64,000 nt of DNA, from positions 375,001-439,000 of the forward strand of contig NZ_AP024154.1 of NCBI RefSeq assembly GCF_015533855.1, given 5' to 3'. Below the pieces are notes generated by a model. The model was given only the letters and a program-made list of their open reading frames with translations. It was not told the origin of the DNA and did not search any database. This DNA comes from Echinicola sp. 20G. GTDB taxonomy: Bacteria > Bacteroidota > Bacteroidia > Cytophagales > Cyclobacteriaceae. A program made the position numbers and the translations under genes. Positions 9,836 to 19,462 of the stretch are shown piece after piece (position 1 is the first letter of the stretch; every line of letters begins with the position of its first letter).

Positions 9836-9843
9836 TATTTTTG
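9836..9843 (+). promoter_or_regulatory. Candidate -7 box for mltG
   Basis: TATTTTTG fits TAnnTTTG, 34 bp before the mltG ATG. No convincing -33 TTG is present at the expected distance. Confidence 0.4.
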
Positions 9844-9876
9844 CCCAAAGCTAAAATCTGAGCCGTTTATTATCTT

Positions 9877-10920
9877 ATGATCACAAAAAAGAATCAAAAA
9901 TATTACATGGTAGGAATGGTGGCCATTTCTGTATTGGTTTCCTCCTTTGTTTTTTACTTCTACCAAGTATTCTTCAGCCCTAATACCTTAACTGAAACCG
10001 ACCAAGCAGCAACATTGTATATTCCAAGTAATGCTACTTTTCAACAAGTTTCTGATAGTCTCACCCAAAATGAAATCATCACTGATGTCATTTCTTTTAG
10101 CTTTGTAGCCAAAATGATGAAATATCAGGAGAATGTCAAACCTGGCCGCTATACCATCGAACCTAAATTGTCCAATAAAGAATTGGTTACCTTACTTCGA
10201 TCAGGAAAACAAACCCCTATCAACCTGACATTCAACAACATCAGAACTAAGGAAGACTTAGCTGAGAAAATCAGTAAAAATCTAGAAATCAGAGAAGATC
10301 AATTTCTCGAATTAATCCGTGACAGCTTATACATTCGGAAATTTGACTTCAACGAGGAGACCATTATGAGCATGTTTATCCCCGATACCTATGAGGTATA
10401 TTGGGACATGACTCCGGAACAACTCTTTGACCGCATGTACAGGGAATACAATAAATTCTGGACTGATGACCAGAAAGCGAAAGCAGAAGCCTTGAACATG
10501 AGTCCAGTGGAAGTTTCCACGCTGGCATCCATTGTACAGGCAGAAACAGCCAAAAAAGATGAGAGAGCCAAAATAGCAGGGGTATATATCAACAGGTTAC
10601 AAAGGAATATTCCTTTACAGGCTGACCCTACTTTGGTCTTTGCCTTGGGAGACTTCAGCATTAAACGTGTCCTGAATGTACATAAAGAGATCGATAGCCC
10701 CTATAACACCTACATGTATGCAGGTTTACCTCCAGGACCAATCAACCTCCCTGACAAGTCTTCATTGGATGCAGTCCTAAACTATCAGGAACACAATTAC
10801 CTTTATTTCTGTGCCAAAGAAGATTTTTCTGGTTACCATGTGTTCTCTACCAATCTTCGGGACCATTTGAACCAAGCAAGGAAATACCAAAACGCATTGA
10901 ACGCCGCGAAAGTATTTTAA
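9877..10920 (+). CDS. mltG: Endolytic murein transglycosylase MltG
   Basis: 347 residues. A single N-terminal membrane anchor (about residues 10-32) is followed by a LysM-like region and the YceG/MltG catalytic domain. The conserved LASIVQAETAKKDERAKIAGVYINRL block contains the catalytic Glu, and LQADPTLVFALGD, SPYNTYMYAGLPPGPI and YHVFSTNLRDH are further family signatures. MltG cleaves nascent glycan strands at the inner membrane and sets their length. It is the first gene of a tight operon: the next start codon follows its stop after one base, suggesting translational coupling with the thioesterase. Confidence 0.95.
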   Translation: MITKKNQKYYMVGMVAISVLVSSFVFYFYQVFFSPNTLTETDQAATLYIPSNATFQQVSDSLTQNEIITDVISFSFVAKMMKYQENVKPGRYTIEPKLSNKELVTLLRSGKQTPINLTFNNIRTKEDLAEKISKNLEIREDQFLELIRDSLYIRKFDFNEETIMSMFIPDTYEVYWDMTPEQLFDRMYREYNKFWTDDQKAKAEALNMSPVEVSTLASIVQAETAKKDERAKIAGVYINRLQRNIPLQADPTLVFALGDFSIKRVLNVHKEIDSPYNTYMYAGLPPGPINLPDKSSLDAVLNYQEHNYLYFCAKEDFSGYHVFSTNLRDHLNQARKYQNALNAAKVF

Positions 10921-10921
10921 T

Positions 10922-11326
10922 ATGTTTACAGCTGAAACCCAAGTACGTGTAAGGTATGCCGAAACAGATCAGATGGGCTATGTCTATTATGGCAATTACG
11001 CCATGTATTTTGAAGTGGCCAGAGTGGAGTCCATGCGCCAAATCGGCTTTTCCTATAAAAGGATGGAAGACAAGGGCGTCATGATGCCTGTCCTGGAAAA
11101 TCACAATAGTTATATCAAAGCAGGCAAATATGATGAGCTTTTGACCATCAAAACGATCATCACAGAAATGCCGGGCATTAAAATCAGGTTTGATTACGAA
11201 ATAACGAATGAGGTCAACGAACTAATCCATACAGGGTATACCGTATTGACTTTCATTAAAAAAGACAGTTACAGACCGTGCAGACCTCCCAAGGATTTGT
11301 TAGATTTATTAAAAGCTTACTTTTAG
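10922..11326 (+). CDS. Acyl-CoA thioesterase (hotdog fold, YbgC/FadM-like)
   Basis: 134 residues, a full single hotdog domain. The motif RVRYAETDQMGYVYYGNYAMYF holds the catalytic Asp and the central helix start of the 4-hydroxybenzoyl-CoA thioesterase class. The predicted reaction is hydrolysis of acyl-CoA thioesters in the cytosol, with an unknown chain preference. It is placed immediately after mltG and 13 bp before the YihY-family gene, so the three probably form one transcript. The operon does not by itself explain the substrate. Confidence 0.85.
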   Translation: MFTAETQVRVRYAETDQMGYVYYGNYAMYFEVARVESMRQIGFSYKRMEDKGVMMPVLENHNSYIKAGKYDELLTIKTIITEMPGIKIRFDYEITNEVNELIHTGYTVLTFIKKDSYRPCRPPKDLLDLLKAYF

Positions 11327-11339
11327 AGATACAGCACTG

Positions 11340-12278
11340 ATGGTCAAAAAGAAAGTGCATGACATATTGGAAAGGCTGGACAAACAAGCCCAAAAGCTTA
11401 GGAGCATCCACCTCAAAAACCCCAACCAGAACCTTTACGATGTTGGGAAGATCTTTATTCACCAACTCAAAAAAGATGAAATTGATGACCGTGCCAATGC
11501 AGTGGCCTTTAACTTTACGGTAGCCCTTTTTCCATTGATTCTATTTTTGCTGAACATGCTTCCCTTTGTGGAAATCTTTTTTCCGGAAGTCACCCCTGAA
11601 AACATCCTTCTTTTCATTAAGGAAGTAATGCCTCCCCCTTTGTACGAAGGCACAGAAGCCACCATTCGGGACATTATCAGCAGGCCTAGACAAGGGATGC
11701 TTTCCTTTGGGTTCTTTTTAGCCCTTTACCTCGCTACCAATGGCGTTGTGTCTCTAATGAGTGCATTTAACGCTTGCTATAGAACCAAAGAAAACCGGGG
11801 CTTTTTTCAAACTAGGGCCATTGCTGTTGCCATTATTCTCATTTTGGTTTTGGATATTTGTGCCGCTGTATTGACCATGATCCTCGGCAACAAAACATTA
11901 ACCCTGCTCACAGAATACGGCGTTGTCTCCAACAATATCCTATACTACCTTATTACCTCTCTAAGGTTCTTTGTGCTCTTGGTACTCTTTATGGTGGCCA
12001 CGGCATTCATCTTCCGTTTTGCTCCAGCTGTCCATGACAAGTGGCATTTCTTCTCCATAGGCTCCACCACTGCAGGCCTGTTGATTACTTTGGGGTTCTA
12101 CCTCTTCTCTTTTTATTTGAATAACTTCGCCAGCTACAACAAACTGTATGGTTCCATCGGCACCTTGATTGCACTAATGCTCTGGCTGCTGATTACCTCC
12201 TTTATCATTTTGATCTGTTTTGAGATCAATGTAAGCTTGGACAAAGCCGCCGAAGGAAAAAGATATTCAAAAATTTAG
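11340..12278 (+). CDS. YihY/BrkB-family inner-membrane protein
   Basis: 312 residues. After a soluble N-terminal segment of about 45 residues come five or six hydrophobic helices. Family motifs include DEIDDRANAVAFNFTVALFPLILFLL, GVVSLMSAFNACYRTKENRGF and SYNKLYGSIGTLIALMLWL. Members are inner-membrane proteins of poorly defined role; older names (ribonuclease BN, virulence factor BrkB) are not a safe functional guide. It is the last gene of the mltG operon and ends about 130 bp before tRNA-Ser. Confidence 0.85.
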   Translation: MVKKKVHDILERLDKQAQKLRSIHLKNPNQNLYDVGKIFIHQLKKDEIDDRANAVAFNFTVALFPLILFLLNMLPFVEIFFPEVTPENILLFIKEVMPPPLYEGTEATIRDIISRPRQGMLSFGFFLALYLATNGVVSLMSAFNACYRTKENRGFFQTRAIAVAIILILVLDICAAVLTMILGNKTLTLLTEYGVVSNNILYYLITSLRFFVLLVLFMVATAFIFRFAPAVHDKWHFFSIGSTTAGLLITLGFYLFSFYLNNFASYNKLYGSIGTLIALMLWLLITSFIILICFEINVSLDKAAEGKRYSKI

Positions 12279-12331
12279 TCGCCCAAAACCAGCGAGTTAG
12301 GGAAAATTGAATATTTTTATCACACCAAGTA

Positions 12332-12361
12332 TTGCAAATATCAAACTAAGCCGTACCTTTG
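12332..12361 (+). promoter_or_regulatory. tRNA-Ser promoter (TTG-N19-TACCTTTG)
   Basis: TTG at 12332-12334, a 19-base spacer and TACCTTTG at 12354-12361 match the Bacteroidota primary sigma consensus exactly. The tRNA starts 50 bp further on. Confidence 0.8.
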
Positions 12362-12410
12362 CAAACCGTAAGACAAACATAAACGTCTTCAAATAATACG
12401 CAACAGACCC

Positions 12411-12495
12411 AGAGGAGTGGCAGAGTGGTCGAATGCGGCGGTCTTGAAAACCGTTGTACCGCGAGGTACCGGGGGTTCGAATCCCTCCTCCTCTG
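12411..12495 (+). tRNA. tRNA-Ser (anticodon UGA)
   Basis: An 85-nt class II tRNA. The acceptor stem AGAGGAG/CTCCTCT is perfectly paired, the anticodon loop is CTTGAAA (anticodon TGA), a long variable arm GTACC-GCGA-GGTAC follows, and the T arm carries TTCGAAT. CCA is not encoded. The 3' two thirds are the prophage attachment core, and the gene remains intact because the phage carries the same sequence. Confidence 0.97.
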
Positions 12496-12496
12496 C
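12440..12496 (+). repeat. attL core (57-bp direct repeat with attR)
   Basis: The 57 bases from the anticodon stem to one base past the tRNA end are identical to 47932-47988. Flanks diverge immediately on both sides. Confidence 0.95.
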
Positions 12497-12499
12497 TGA

Positions 12500-12550
12500 A
12501 AGGCTTGTAAATGACTGAAAATCAGGATTTTACAAGCCTTTTTCTTTTTT
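12500..12550 (+). terminator. Terminator after tRNA-Ser
   Basis: Perfect 12-bp arms AAGGCTTGTAAA and TTTACAAGCCTT are followed by a T-rich tract. The sequence is phage-derived because it lies inside attL. Confidence 0.85.
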
Positions 12551-12568
12551 TACTTGCTATTCACTTGC
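12550..12568 (+). promoter_or_regulatory. Integrase arm-type sites near attL
   Basis: TTACTTGC (12550) and TCACTTGC (12561) lie 11 bp apart and match the three copies near attR in sequence, orientation and spacing. Confidence 0.65.
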
Positions 12569-12640
12569 AGAAAGCAGAAAAAAATCATTTTTTTTTAATT
12601 CTTCTCAATATCATTTAGCTAAAATAAAAAAGACAGCCTT

Positions 12641-13015
12641 TCAGCTGTCCTTGCCATTACTAATCTTCCTAAACAACTTCTCCTGCCAAGCCAGTATTTC
12701 TTTGACTTTACTATGCTCTTCGTGCATTCCATTCAACAAGCATATCTTAACCATCAAATAGGCACTTCCAAACATATCATTCCCAAGAATACCAAAACTA
12801 GTTTCCTTTTTTCTTTCAGAAGCAAATTGACAAACTAACTTCCCATTGGAATCATTTAGAACAGTAATCTTAAAACCATCCCCTTCGAATGATTCAATTG
12901 ATGGATCGCAAAATATATATTTCTCAGATTCCAAATCAAAATAGCTATCATCTACAATTTTACTTATGGAATGTTCCTTTTCCATCTGCTCAAAAACCTT
13001 CTGCAAATCACTCAT
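12641..13015 (-). CDS. Hypothetical prophage protein, last gene before attL
   Basis: About 124 acidic residues with no recognised family, signal peptide or membrane segment. The start is the ATG at 13015 (MSDLQKVFEQMEKEH); in-frame TTG codons further upstream are less likely. It is separated from the spike gene by about 360 bp of hairpin-rich DNA and so probably has its own promoter. Its position at the extreme left end, next to attL, is typical of lysogenic-conversion genes expressed in the prophage state, but nothing in the protein shows a role. Confidence 0.55.
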   Translation of the reverse strand: MSDLQKVFEQMEKEHSISKIVDDSYFDLESEKYIFCDPSIESFEGDGFKITVLNDSNGKLVCQFASERKKETSFGILGNDMFGSAYLMVKICLLNGMHEEHSKVKEILAWQEKLFRKISNGKDS

Positions 13016-13377
13016 AACCAAAAATTTAAATTGAAAAACTAACCTTAAAATAACAATTTTGAATATTCATTACAATTATAAAATCGATTATCATATCAAA
13101 TTATACCTTATAAATAACATATAACAACAAATACAGCTACTATATTTTTCAAATAAAATTTGAATTATTATATTATAATAATTAAGCAGACGGCTTATAT
13201 TTTCACACCTTCAGTGTGTGAAAATCATATAGTAATATAAAAGGGGATGAAACCTTCTTCATATATAAAAGTACACAACATCATCTTTATTAAATCATCC
13301 CCTTTTTACTTTGATATTTAAAACCATTGATAATAAGTGAAACTGTATTAAGGCTTGACTATTGTTGAGCCTTTTTT
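13016..13377. other. AT-rich intergenic region with two hairpins
   Basis: About 360 bases without a convincing gene. It holds a 9-bp stem-loop (TTTTCACAC/GTGTGAAAA, 13200-13224), the large terminator at 13239-13306 and a degenerate copy of the phage motif (13334-13351, TTAA-N5-TTTCACTTA on the minus strand). Confidence 0.6.
13239..13306 (-). terminator. Long-stem terminator-like hairpin after the spike gene
   Basis: Perfect 12-bp arms AAAAGGGGATGA and TCATCCCCTTTT around a 44-base loop, with a U-tract on the minus-strand reading. Confidence 0.6.
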
Positions 13378-16300
13378 CTACCTCCAAACCATATTCTTCA
13401 ACTTACTAGCAATCACATACCAAGCTGTACTGGCAATACTCTTATAATTGGAAATCTCATAAGTCTCATCCCTTAAGACTGCATACCTATAACTTCCATC
13501 CTCTTCTTCAAACAACTTAAGATCACTCAGTATTTGATTGAATTTACTGTAATCCCTAGCTCTCCAATAAGCCAAAGCAACACCAAAGCTTCCTTCAAAC
13601 CAAACAGTATCTACAGCACTTGGATAGCCCCATTGATCCGAATATGGTTTATAGCCTTTTGCGCCTGTTTCAACGTCCTCAACATAATAATACTGCTCTA
13701 ACCTATCCAATAGGTTTTGACCTCTCCTAGCCTCCCCAGAAGCAGCCAAAAACAAATATCCCCAACTATTACAATCAAGGGCATCAGCTGTATCTTTTGT
13801 ATTATTTGAAGCATCACTGATACCTTGGTAAAATCTTTGATTGGACTCATCCCAAAGCTCATTCAACATTAGATTCTTTACACTATTGGCCTTATGCTTA
13901 TATCCTGAATCCTTCAACACCTTTCCTGCCTGTTTAAGGGCAAAATAGTAATCAATGCAATGTTCCGTACTTATCCATCCGATTGAGTAATTTGGATTGA
14001 AATTGATTCCTTCATACCTCCCACTTCCTCCTGTAGGCAATCCAATTGGATTATCTTCTAATGAAGCTATGTAGTCAAGTGTATTTGAAATAGCTGTTGC
14101 CACCTCACTCCTATTTTCAGGACTTCTTCTGTACTCCAAATAGAAACCCAAAGCATAAGCCACCCAAGCTATAGCACCAACCCTAAAATAAGCATCATTG
14201 TATTGATAGTTTGGACTTGAATGGTTTGCACCAAAAGGAAAAGCACCATTAGGAAACTGAGATAATAAAATACCTTTTACAATCTTATCAGCTAATTCAA
14301 ATTCCTTTAATCCAGTTGAGCTTATCAAACTTAAAGCAGCATCATATATATAGTTTCTATCCACAAAAGGAGAGCTATAAACTTCTTCCTCTTCAGGTGG
14401 TATTTCATAGCTCCTTGGCAAATCAGCTTTGATAGGTGTTTCAGCAACATAGGTATCATCACTTGGTCTATAAAGCTTGTATTTAATCAAGCCTTCGTCA
14501 TAGGTATATTCATAGCTGAACTGATTATTATGTGGAGCCATTATTTCAGCTTCCAGATAATCGGTATCAGTAGTTACAAACTTGTGAATCTCCAAGTCAG
14601 TCCATTTATCAATTGTATTCCCATCATTTGCCCAAGTAGAGACCACAAAATCATAGACAACATCATACAGTTCTAGAACTATTGTCCCACTCTGTAAGCT
14701 GCTATCTATGGTAAAAGATCCATCACTTAATACATTTACTGTCTGAATCAGATAATCAATATCAGACCTTCTATAATACCTTATTTGATGGGTTCCAGTT
14801 CCTACAGTTTGACCAACGACATTTCCAGTAATCTCACCTTTCCAAGCATTTGTTAAAGCTCCATAAGAAGGACTTGTAATCTCTATATAACCACTAAGCT
14901 CACTGTGATTGGCCTGATCAACCGTTAAGCTGCCTTTATCAATTCTATAGTTATCAATAAACTTTTCAGGAGAAGGAATATTGGTATAGTTGTTTTTGGT
15001 CTGGTACTGCTTTTTAAACTCCCTGACCTTATAAAGCTCATTCCCTCCTTCATAAAAGGAATAATAGCCATATTGCTCAATCTTCAACTCAATCCAATTA
15101 CTACCCAAATCTGTCACTGTAAAAAATGAAAATACATTTCCACCACTTGGATAAGGGCCTCCACTGTCTATTTGATTGTTAATCTGAAACTGTCCATTCT
15201 GCTTATCAGGGTCTTTATCAAAAGGTGAAGATTCTATGATTACGTGTCTAAGATTATCTGGGACTTCATCAATATCAATCCTGTTGCCTTCATTGTTTGT
15301 AGCATAGAAATTATTCCTTCCATCATCAATGGCCAACATATGGCTATCACCATTACAAATTACCACATTTGGAATTTGGTTGTAATACATAAAGTTGGCC
15401 AACTCTTCCCTCTCTGCTAGATAAACATTCCAAACCTCTGTGGTCACACCATAAGACCAACAATAAGGATCATCAACATCACCAGTCCAACCAAAAGGAT
15501 TCATCCAGAAACACATATCCAAGTTAGGATTGGCTTTGTATTCCAACATCAAATCCTTAAACCATTGTTTGGTTACAGCTCCCAATACTGTTTTATTGGG
15601 ATCATCATAAGGTTCCAACATCCAATCATCTCTATTACTCCTGTTATCGGTCATAATAAACCGACATCTACCAATATCCCAATACTGGCTTACACCGTTG
15701 GTTTCAGGATCAGTAATGATATTGGCAACTGGTACATTCTCTAAAAAGAACTGTAAAGCAGCTTCCCTTGAAGCACTGTTCTTATCACTATTGTTGGCTC
15801 CAAAGTCGTGATCATCCCATACATAATAATTGTTCTGATTGCTGTAGAAGCTCTTCTGTTTTTCTTGCTCTACTGTACTATTAAAAGCATCCCTGAACAA
15901 ATCCACATCATTCACATTAATATCCTCATAATGTAAATCGCCCAAATGAATAAATACATCTGGGTTATAAGTCTTCATAGTTTCCCAAATCAAATGGTTA
16001 CTATTGCTATAATTACAGGAGCCAAAAATGAAAGTAAAACTCTGTGGTTGCTGCTTTTTAAAGGTTTTGAATTTTGCTTGATGGCTTTGTAAAAAACTAT
16101 CAACTTCAGCCTTCACAAAGTATTCAGCATCTTCATCAAGGTTCTCAATATTAAAAAGCAAAGCTCCTTTGTTTAAAGAAGAAGCTGTTTTTAAAGGAGT
16201 GTATTCAATATCATTTAAAAAGTTGGAATCTTTTGTATATCCAATCCTTATTGGTGCTGTTTGCTCTGCTCCTCCACTTTCATCAATAACATATTCCCTT

Positions 16301-17193
16301 AAAACTGTACCATTCCTATAAGTACCACCAATTTGCATTCTTAATGAAAGGTCAGTTTCATTAGCATACTTCTTGAACCTAATCGGTATATTCCAAGAAC
16401 CACTGTTTGTGATAGATCCAAATATTGTCTGGCTTGCTGCAAAACCTCCTGTTAAATCAAAATCATCAAATTTAGCCACTACCCAAATAGTCAAATAATC
16501 TGGATCATTTGAATCATTGGCTCCCCCATTCTGGACTGACATTTTAAAGAAATTATCCCCATTAAAACGGATTACATTCTTTCCATTTTTACCACTGGAT
16601 TCAATGGGTAACTTATTTGAAGTAGGTACATTATAATAAACTGAAGTCTTGGCAACACCGCTAAAAGCAGCTTTATCATTCCAAGCATCAGCATAGCCAT
16701 TAACATCATCTACAATGGTTGATTCATCAAAATGAAGCCATTTTTCTACACCTCCATTACCTCCACTTGTAAAGGTTGGTTCTGTACCTTCAGAAGATTG
16801 CACAGTATAACCATTGAAGTCTGTTCCAGTATCTAGCCATTTATCAGCAAGCCACCTATTATAAGCAGTAATTTCAGCATCACTTAAGCTGTCATAGCCT
16901 GTTTTATAAAACATACCTTCACAGATATAACCATTCAAATTTTGCTCATCACCCCCAATCAATAAGTTTTGAAAGTATGGGTGTACACCTGTTACATCAG
17001 TTTCACTTACTACTTCATCATTGCACCAAATCCTTAACTTCCCTGGGCTTGTAGGCCATTTATATTGGATGGTATATACTCTAAGGTTGTTTTCAACCAC
17101 TGGCTCAGCATCAGGAAAATCAACCCTTGCTTTTATAGTGGTTCTATTCTGTTCTGTCCCTCCTGCATAAAGCTGTTTCAATTCTATTGGCAT
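13378..17193 (-). CDS. Tail spike/fibre with PhoD-like phosphatase and toroid-like glycosidase domains
   Basis: About 1271 residues. Residues 1-330 look like LamG/concanavalin-type beta-sandwiches (ICEGMFYKTGYDSLSDAEI, TIWVVAKFDDFD). Around residues 385-690 is a PhoD-like metallophosphatase with GSCN, HLGDLHYED, YVWDDHDFG, MTDNRSNRDD and VVICNGDSHMLAID, that is, the metal and catalytic motifs in the right order. From about residue 990 on, repeated Trp/Tyr-rich helices (FRVGAIAWVAYALGFYLEYRR, DALDCNSWGYLFLAASGEA) suggest an alpha/alpha toroid as in glycoside hydrolases. The position after the tail genes implies a receptor-binding enzyme that cuts surface polymer. The start is the ATG at 17193, four bases after a T7 tract. 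Confidence 0.8.
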   Translation of the reverse strand: MPIELKQLYAGGTEQNRTTIKARVDFPDAEPVVENNLRVYTIQYKWPTSPGKLRIWCNDEVVSETDVTGVHPYFQNLLIGGDEQNLNGYICEGMFYKTGYDSLSDAEITAYNRWLADKWLDTGTDFNGYTVQSSEGTEPTFTSGGNGGVEKWLHFDESTIVDDVNGYADAWNDKAAFSGVAKTSVYYNVPTSNKLPIESSGKNGKNVIRFNGDNFFKMSVQNGGANDSNDPDYLTIWVVAKFDDFDLTGGFAASQTIFGSITNSGSWNIPIRFKKYANETDLSLRMQIGGTYRNGTVLREYVIDESGGAEQTAPIRIGYTKDSNFLNDIEYTPLKTASSLNKGALLFNIENLDEDAEYFVKAEVDSFLQSHQAKFKTFKKQQPQSFTFIFGSCNYSNSNHLIWETMKTYNPDVFIHLGDLHYEDINVNDVDLFRDAFNSTVEQEKQKSFYSNQNNYYVWDDHDFGANNSDKNSASREAALQFFLENVPVANIITDPETNGVSQYWDIGRCRFIMTDNRSNRDDWMLEPYDDPNKTVLGAVTKQWFKDLMLEYKANPNLDMCFWMNPFGWTGDVDDPYCWSYGVTTEVWNVYLAEREELANFMYYNQIPNVVICNGDSHMLAIDDGRNNFYATNNEGNRIDIDEVPDNLRHVIIESSPFDKDPDKQNGQFQINNQIDSGGPYPSGGNVFSFFTVTDLGSNWIELKIEQYGYYSFYEGGNELYKVREFKKQYQTKNNYTNIPSPEKFIDNYRIDKGSLTVDQANHSELSGYIEITSPSYGALTNAWKGEITGNVVGQTVGTGTHQIRYYRRSDIDYLIQTVNVLSDGSFTIDSSLQSGTIVLELYDVVYDFVVSTWANDGNTIDKWTDLEIHKFVTTDTDYLEAEIMAPHNNQFSYEYTYDEGLIKYKLYRPSDDTYVAETPIKADLPRSYEIPPEEEEVYSSPFVDRNYIYDAALSLISSTGLKEFELADKIVKGILLSQFPNGAFPFGANHSSPNYQYNDAYFRVGAIAWVAYALGFYLEYRRSPENRSEVATAISNTLDYIASLEDNPIGLPTGGSGRYEGINFNPNYSIGWISTEHCIDYYFALKQAGKVLKDSGYKHKANSVKNLMLNELWDESNQRFYQGISDASNNTKDTADALDCNSWGYLFLAASGEARRGQNLLDRLEQYYYVEDVETGAKGYKPYSDQWGYPSAVDTVWFEGSFGVALAYWRARDYSKFNQILSDLKLFEEEDGSYRYAVLRDETYEISNYKSIASTAWYVIASKLKNMVWR

Positions 17194-17204
17194 AGTCAAA
17201 AAAA

Positions 17205-19442
17205 TTATTCTTCAAGATTAATGGAATATCCATCTTCATTATCTACGTGGGTATAGGTCATTGATTTAATGAAGTTCAACTGCTCATTCTCCTCCACATC
17301 CTGCAACAGCTCCCTTAATTCAATTTCATAAACACCTTCTTTATCATTCAACTCAAGCCCTTGAATGATGAAATATTTATCTGTCATAGGATTATAGAGA
17401 ACAGTATTCAAATCAATGGTTTCTTCAGTGGCAATCTTAGCCCTAAATATCATTGAAGGTGTTTTATACTGCTTGATAATCCTATTGGCAGTATGTTGAA
17501 GTATAGGTAAATTCTGATTGCTTCTTATCCATAGTTCGGTAACTGACTGCCCATCACTTTTTAACAAGCTAGACTGAATCAAAGCATCTCCATCACCCAT
17601 TTCAACATCAAATCCATCTAATTTTTTGATGTTTTTCTGGTTGTCTCCAAGGATTATCAAATTCTGTTCTTCTATCTCATTACTTTCAATACTGACCTGT
17701 TGCAACTCAATATCTATATCTGTAAATGTCAGTTGATATTCTGTTGGAATCCCTGAAATGGTTGAAGTAAGGTTCCATACATAAGGAGGGTAAACATAAA
17801 ATTCAAAATATCCATCTTCAGCAATCAATGGAATTTGTTGTTCATATTGATCTTTATAAAGATAAATTCTCTGTTGGTAATTATAGAATCCCTTTAAAAA
17901 CTCTTTCTTATCGTATCCACTTACCCAACTAACCTCCTTATAGATATTCCTGTTACTGCTAACCTCTAATTCTTTATATTCAACCCTATCCCCATTTAGA
18001 TAATTGAAGTATTGCTTTGTGGTTGTCGGTGTCCATTCACTTCTATAATTCCTTCCAACTGCAACAGGTGTTGGTTGTAAATCCCCTTCTTCAAGTTTAG
18101 CAATCAAATCTGGGTCTTGATTTAACCAATACTCCCCTGTAGAATCTGTATATCTAATACTAAAGAGTGATCCAATATCACAATTATCAATTAACTGGTT
18201 TATTTGGTCTTCTTTGTAAGTATAGTATTGTTCAAAATTGTAATTGGGATCAGAAGTAAATTCAGGAGGCTCAGTAAAAAGAGGTGTAAGCTTCATCAAA
18301 AAGTTAATATCAAAATACTTATCATTCTTATTTGGGATAAGGCTAACTGGAATATGGGCAACAGGAATTGGCTCACTTTTTATAAAATTCACCTTTGAAT
18401 CAATAAATAGATTCCCTCCTGTATAACTCAAATCATTATAGTAGTCTTGAAACAAAATCCCCTCCTCAGTTTTCAGAATATTAATATTTGTCTCCTCCCA
18501 ATTTTGAAGATCATTAGTATCCTTCCAACTACTGGAAAGCTTAAAATCTCCTCCTTTGATGATGTTTTCTTTCTTCCCAACTTTATGAGTAATCTCCAAT
18601 GATTTCTTAGCTCCTTCAATTTCAAGCTCACCACTCTCATCAATAATCTTCACCTCATAATCATCCAAGTAAAGCTGTTTTTCAATACTCTCCTCACCTA
18701 AATAGAAACCACTATAGGAATACTTCTGGAAGCTTTTGGTAGGATTATCAAAATGGCTTATTTCCCATCTCCCTTGGTTTTGCTTTAAAGTAGCCCCAAA
18801 GGTTTTTAATATCTCTTCTAAAACATCCTGACAGTTCCAAGGCTTGGGATTATCGCTGTTTACATCATCCACATACTTCTTACAGTTTACCTTTGTAGCA
18901 GCTAAAGTACTGGTTACCGAAACATCATATTTCACATCTATCCCATCATAAATAGGAAGGTCTAAACCTATCTTTTCAAAAATGATTATCAGCACTTCCA
19001 AAAGGGATTTAGTTTCATAGATATTGTTCCCCAAATCATCTGTAAAATCAATATCCTTTAAGGTGGTCAAATAATCTATGGCCAACAATTCTATCTCATA
19101 AGGAGGAGTAACATAAGACTCCCTGTAATTATCTGGAAGAAGGAAACCAACCCAATACAACAAACCTCCTTTGATTACCTCAACCAAATATTGCTTCTCC
19201 TCAAAATCTGCAAATTCTATAAACTCAAAATTGAACTGTGATAACAAAGAAATCCTTGCTTCACTCTGTTGGATTGTCTGGAACTTTGAACCTCCTTCTC
19301 CGAACCATTTTACAAACAAAGGATCAACACCAAACTTATCAAGCTCAATAAGTTCACCTTGGTAATCCTTGAGCTTGATATTTACAGTGGTGTTTACTCC
19401 ATATAAATCCTTGTATTGGATGCTGTATTTGGTATTGTACAT
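17205..19442 (-). CDS. Large tail protein (probable distal tail/baseplate component)
   Basis: 745 residues, beta-rich and acidic, with no membrane segment. It lies between the tape measure and the spike, where siphoviruses encode distal-tail and tail-tip proteins. The N-terminus (TKYSIQYKDLYGVNTTVNIKLKDYQGE) and the late block LILGDNQKNIKKLDGFDVEMGDGDALIQSS suggest beta-sandwich domains. I recognise no named family, and the role is inferred from synteny. It ends 11 bp before the spike start, so the two are almost certainly co-transcribed. Confidence 0.65.
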   Translation of the reverse strand: MYNTKYSIQYKDLYGVNTTVNIKLKDYQGELIELDKFGVDPLFVKWFGEGGSKFQTIQQSEARISLLSQFNFEFIEFADFEEKQYLVEVIKGGLLYWVGFLLPDNYRESYVTPPYEIELLAIDYLTTLKDIDFTDDLGNNIYETKSLLEVLIIIFEKIGLDLPIYDGIDVKYDVSVTSTLAATKVNCKKYVDDVNSDNPKPWNCQDVLEEILKTFGATLKQNQGRWEISHFDNPTKSFQKYSYSGFYLGEESIEKQLYLDDYEVKIIDESGELEIEGAKKSLEITHKVGKKENIIKGGDFKLSSSWKDTNDLQNWEETNINILKTEEGILFQDYYNDLSYTGGNLFIDSKVNFIKSEPIPVAHIPVSLIPNKNDKYFDINFLMKLTPLFTEPPEFTSDPNYNFEQYYTYKEDQINQLIDNCDIGSLFSIRYTDSTGEYWLNQDPDLIAKLEEGDLQPTPVAVGRNYRSEWTPTTTKQYFNYLNGDRVEYKELEVSSNRNIYKEVSWVSGYDKKEFLKGFYNYQQRIYLYKDQYEQQIPLIAEDGYFEFYVYPPYVWNLTSTISGIPTEYQLTFTDIDIELQQVSIESNEIEEQNLIILGDNQKNIKKLDGFDVEMGDGDALIQSSLLKSDGQSVTELWIRSNQNLPILQHTANRIIKQYKTPSMIFRAKIATEETIDLNTVLYNPMTDKYFIIQGLELNDKEGVYEIELRELLQDVEENEQLNFIKSMTYTHVDNEDGYSINLEE

Positions 19443-19462
19443 AATTTTAATAGCTTAAAAAA

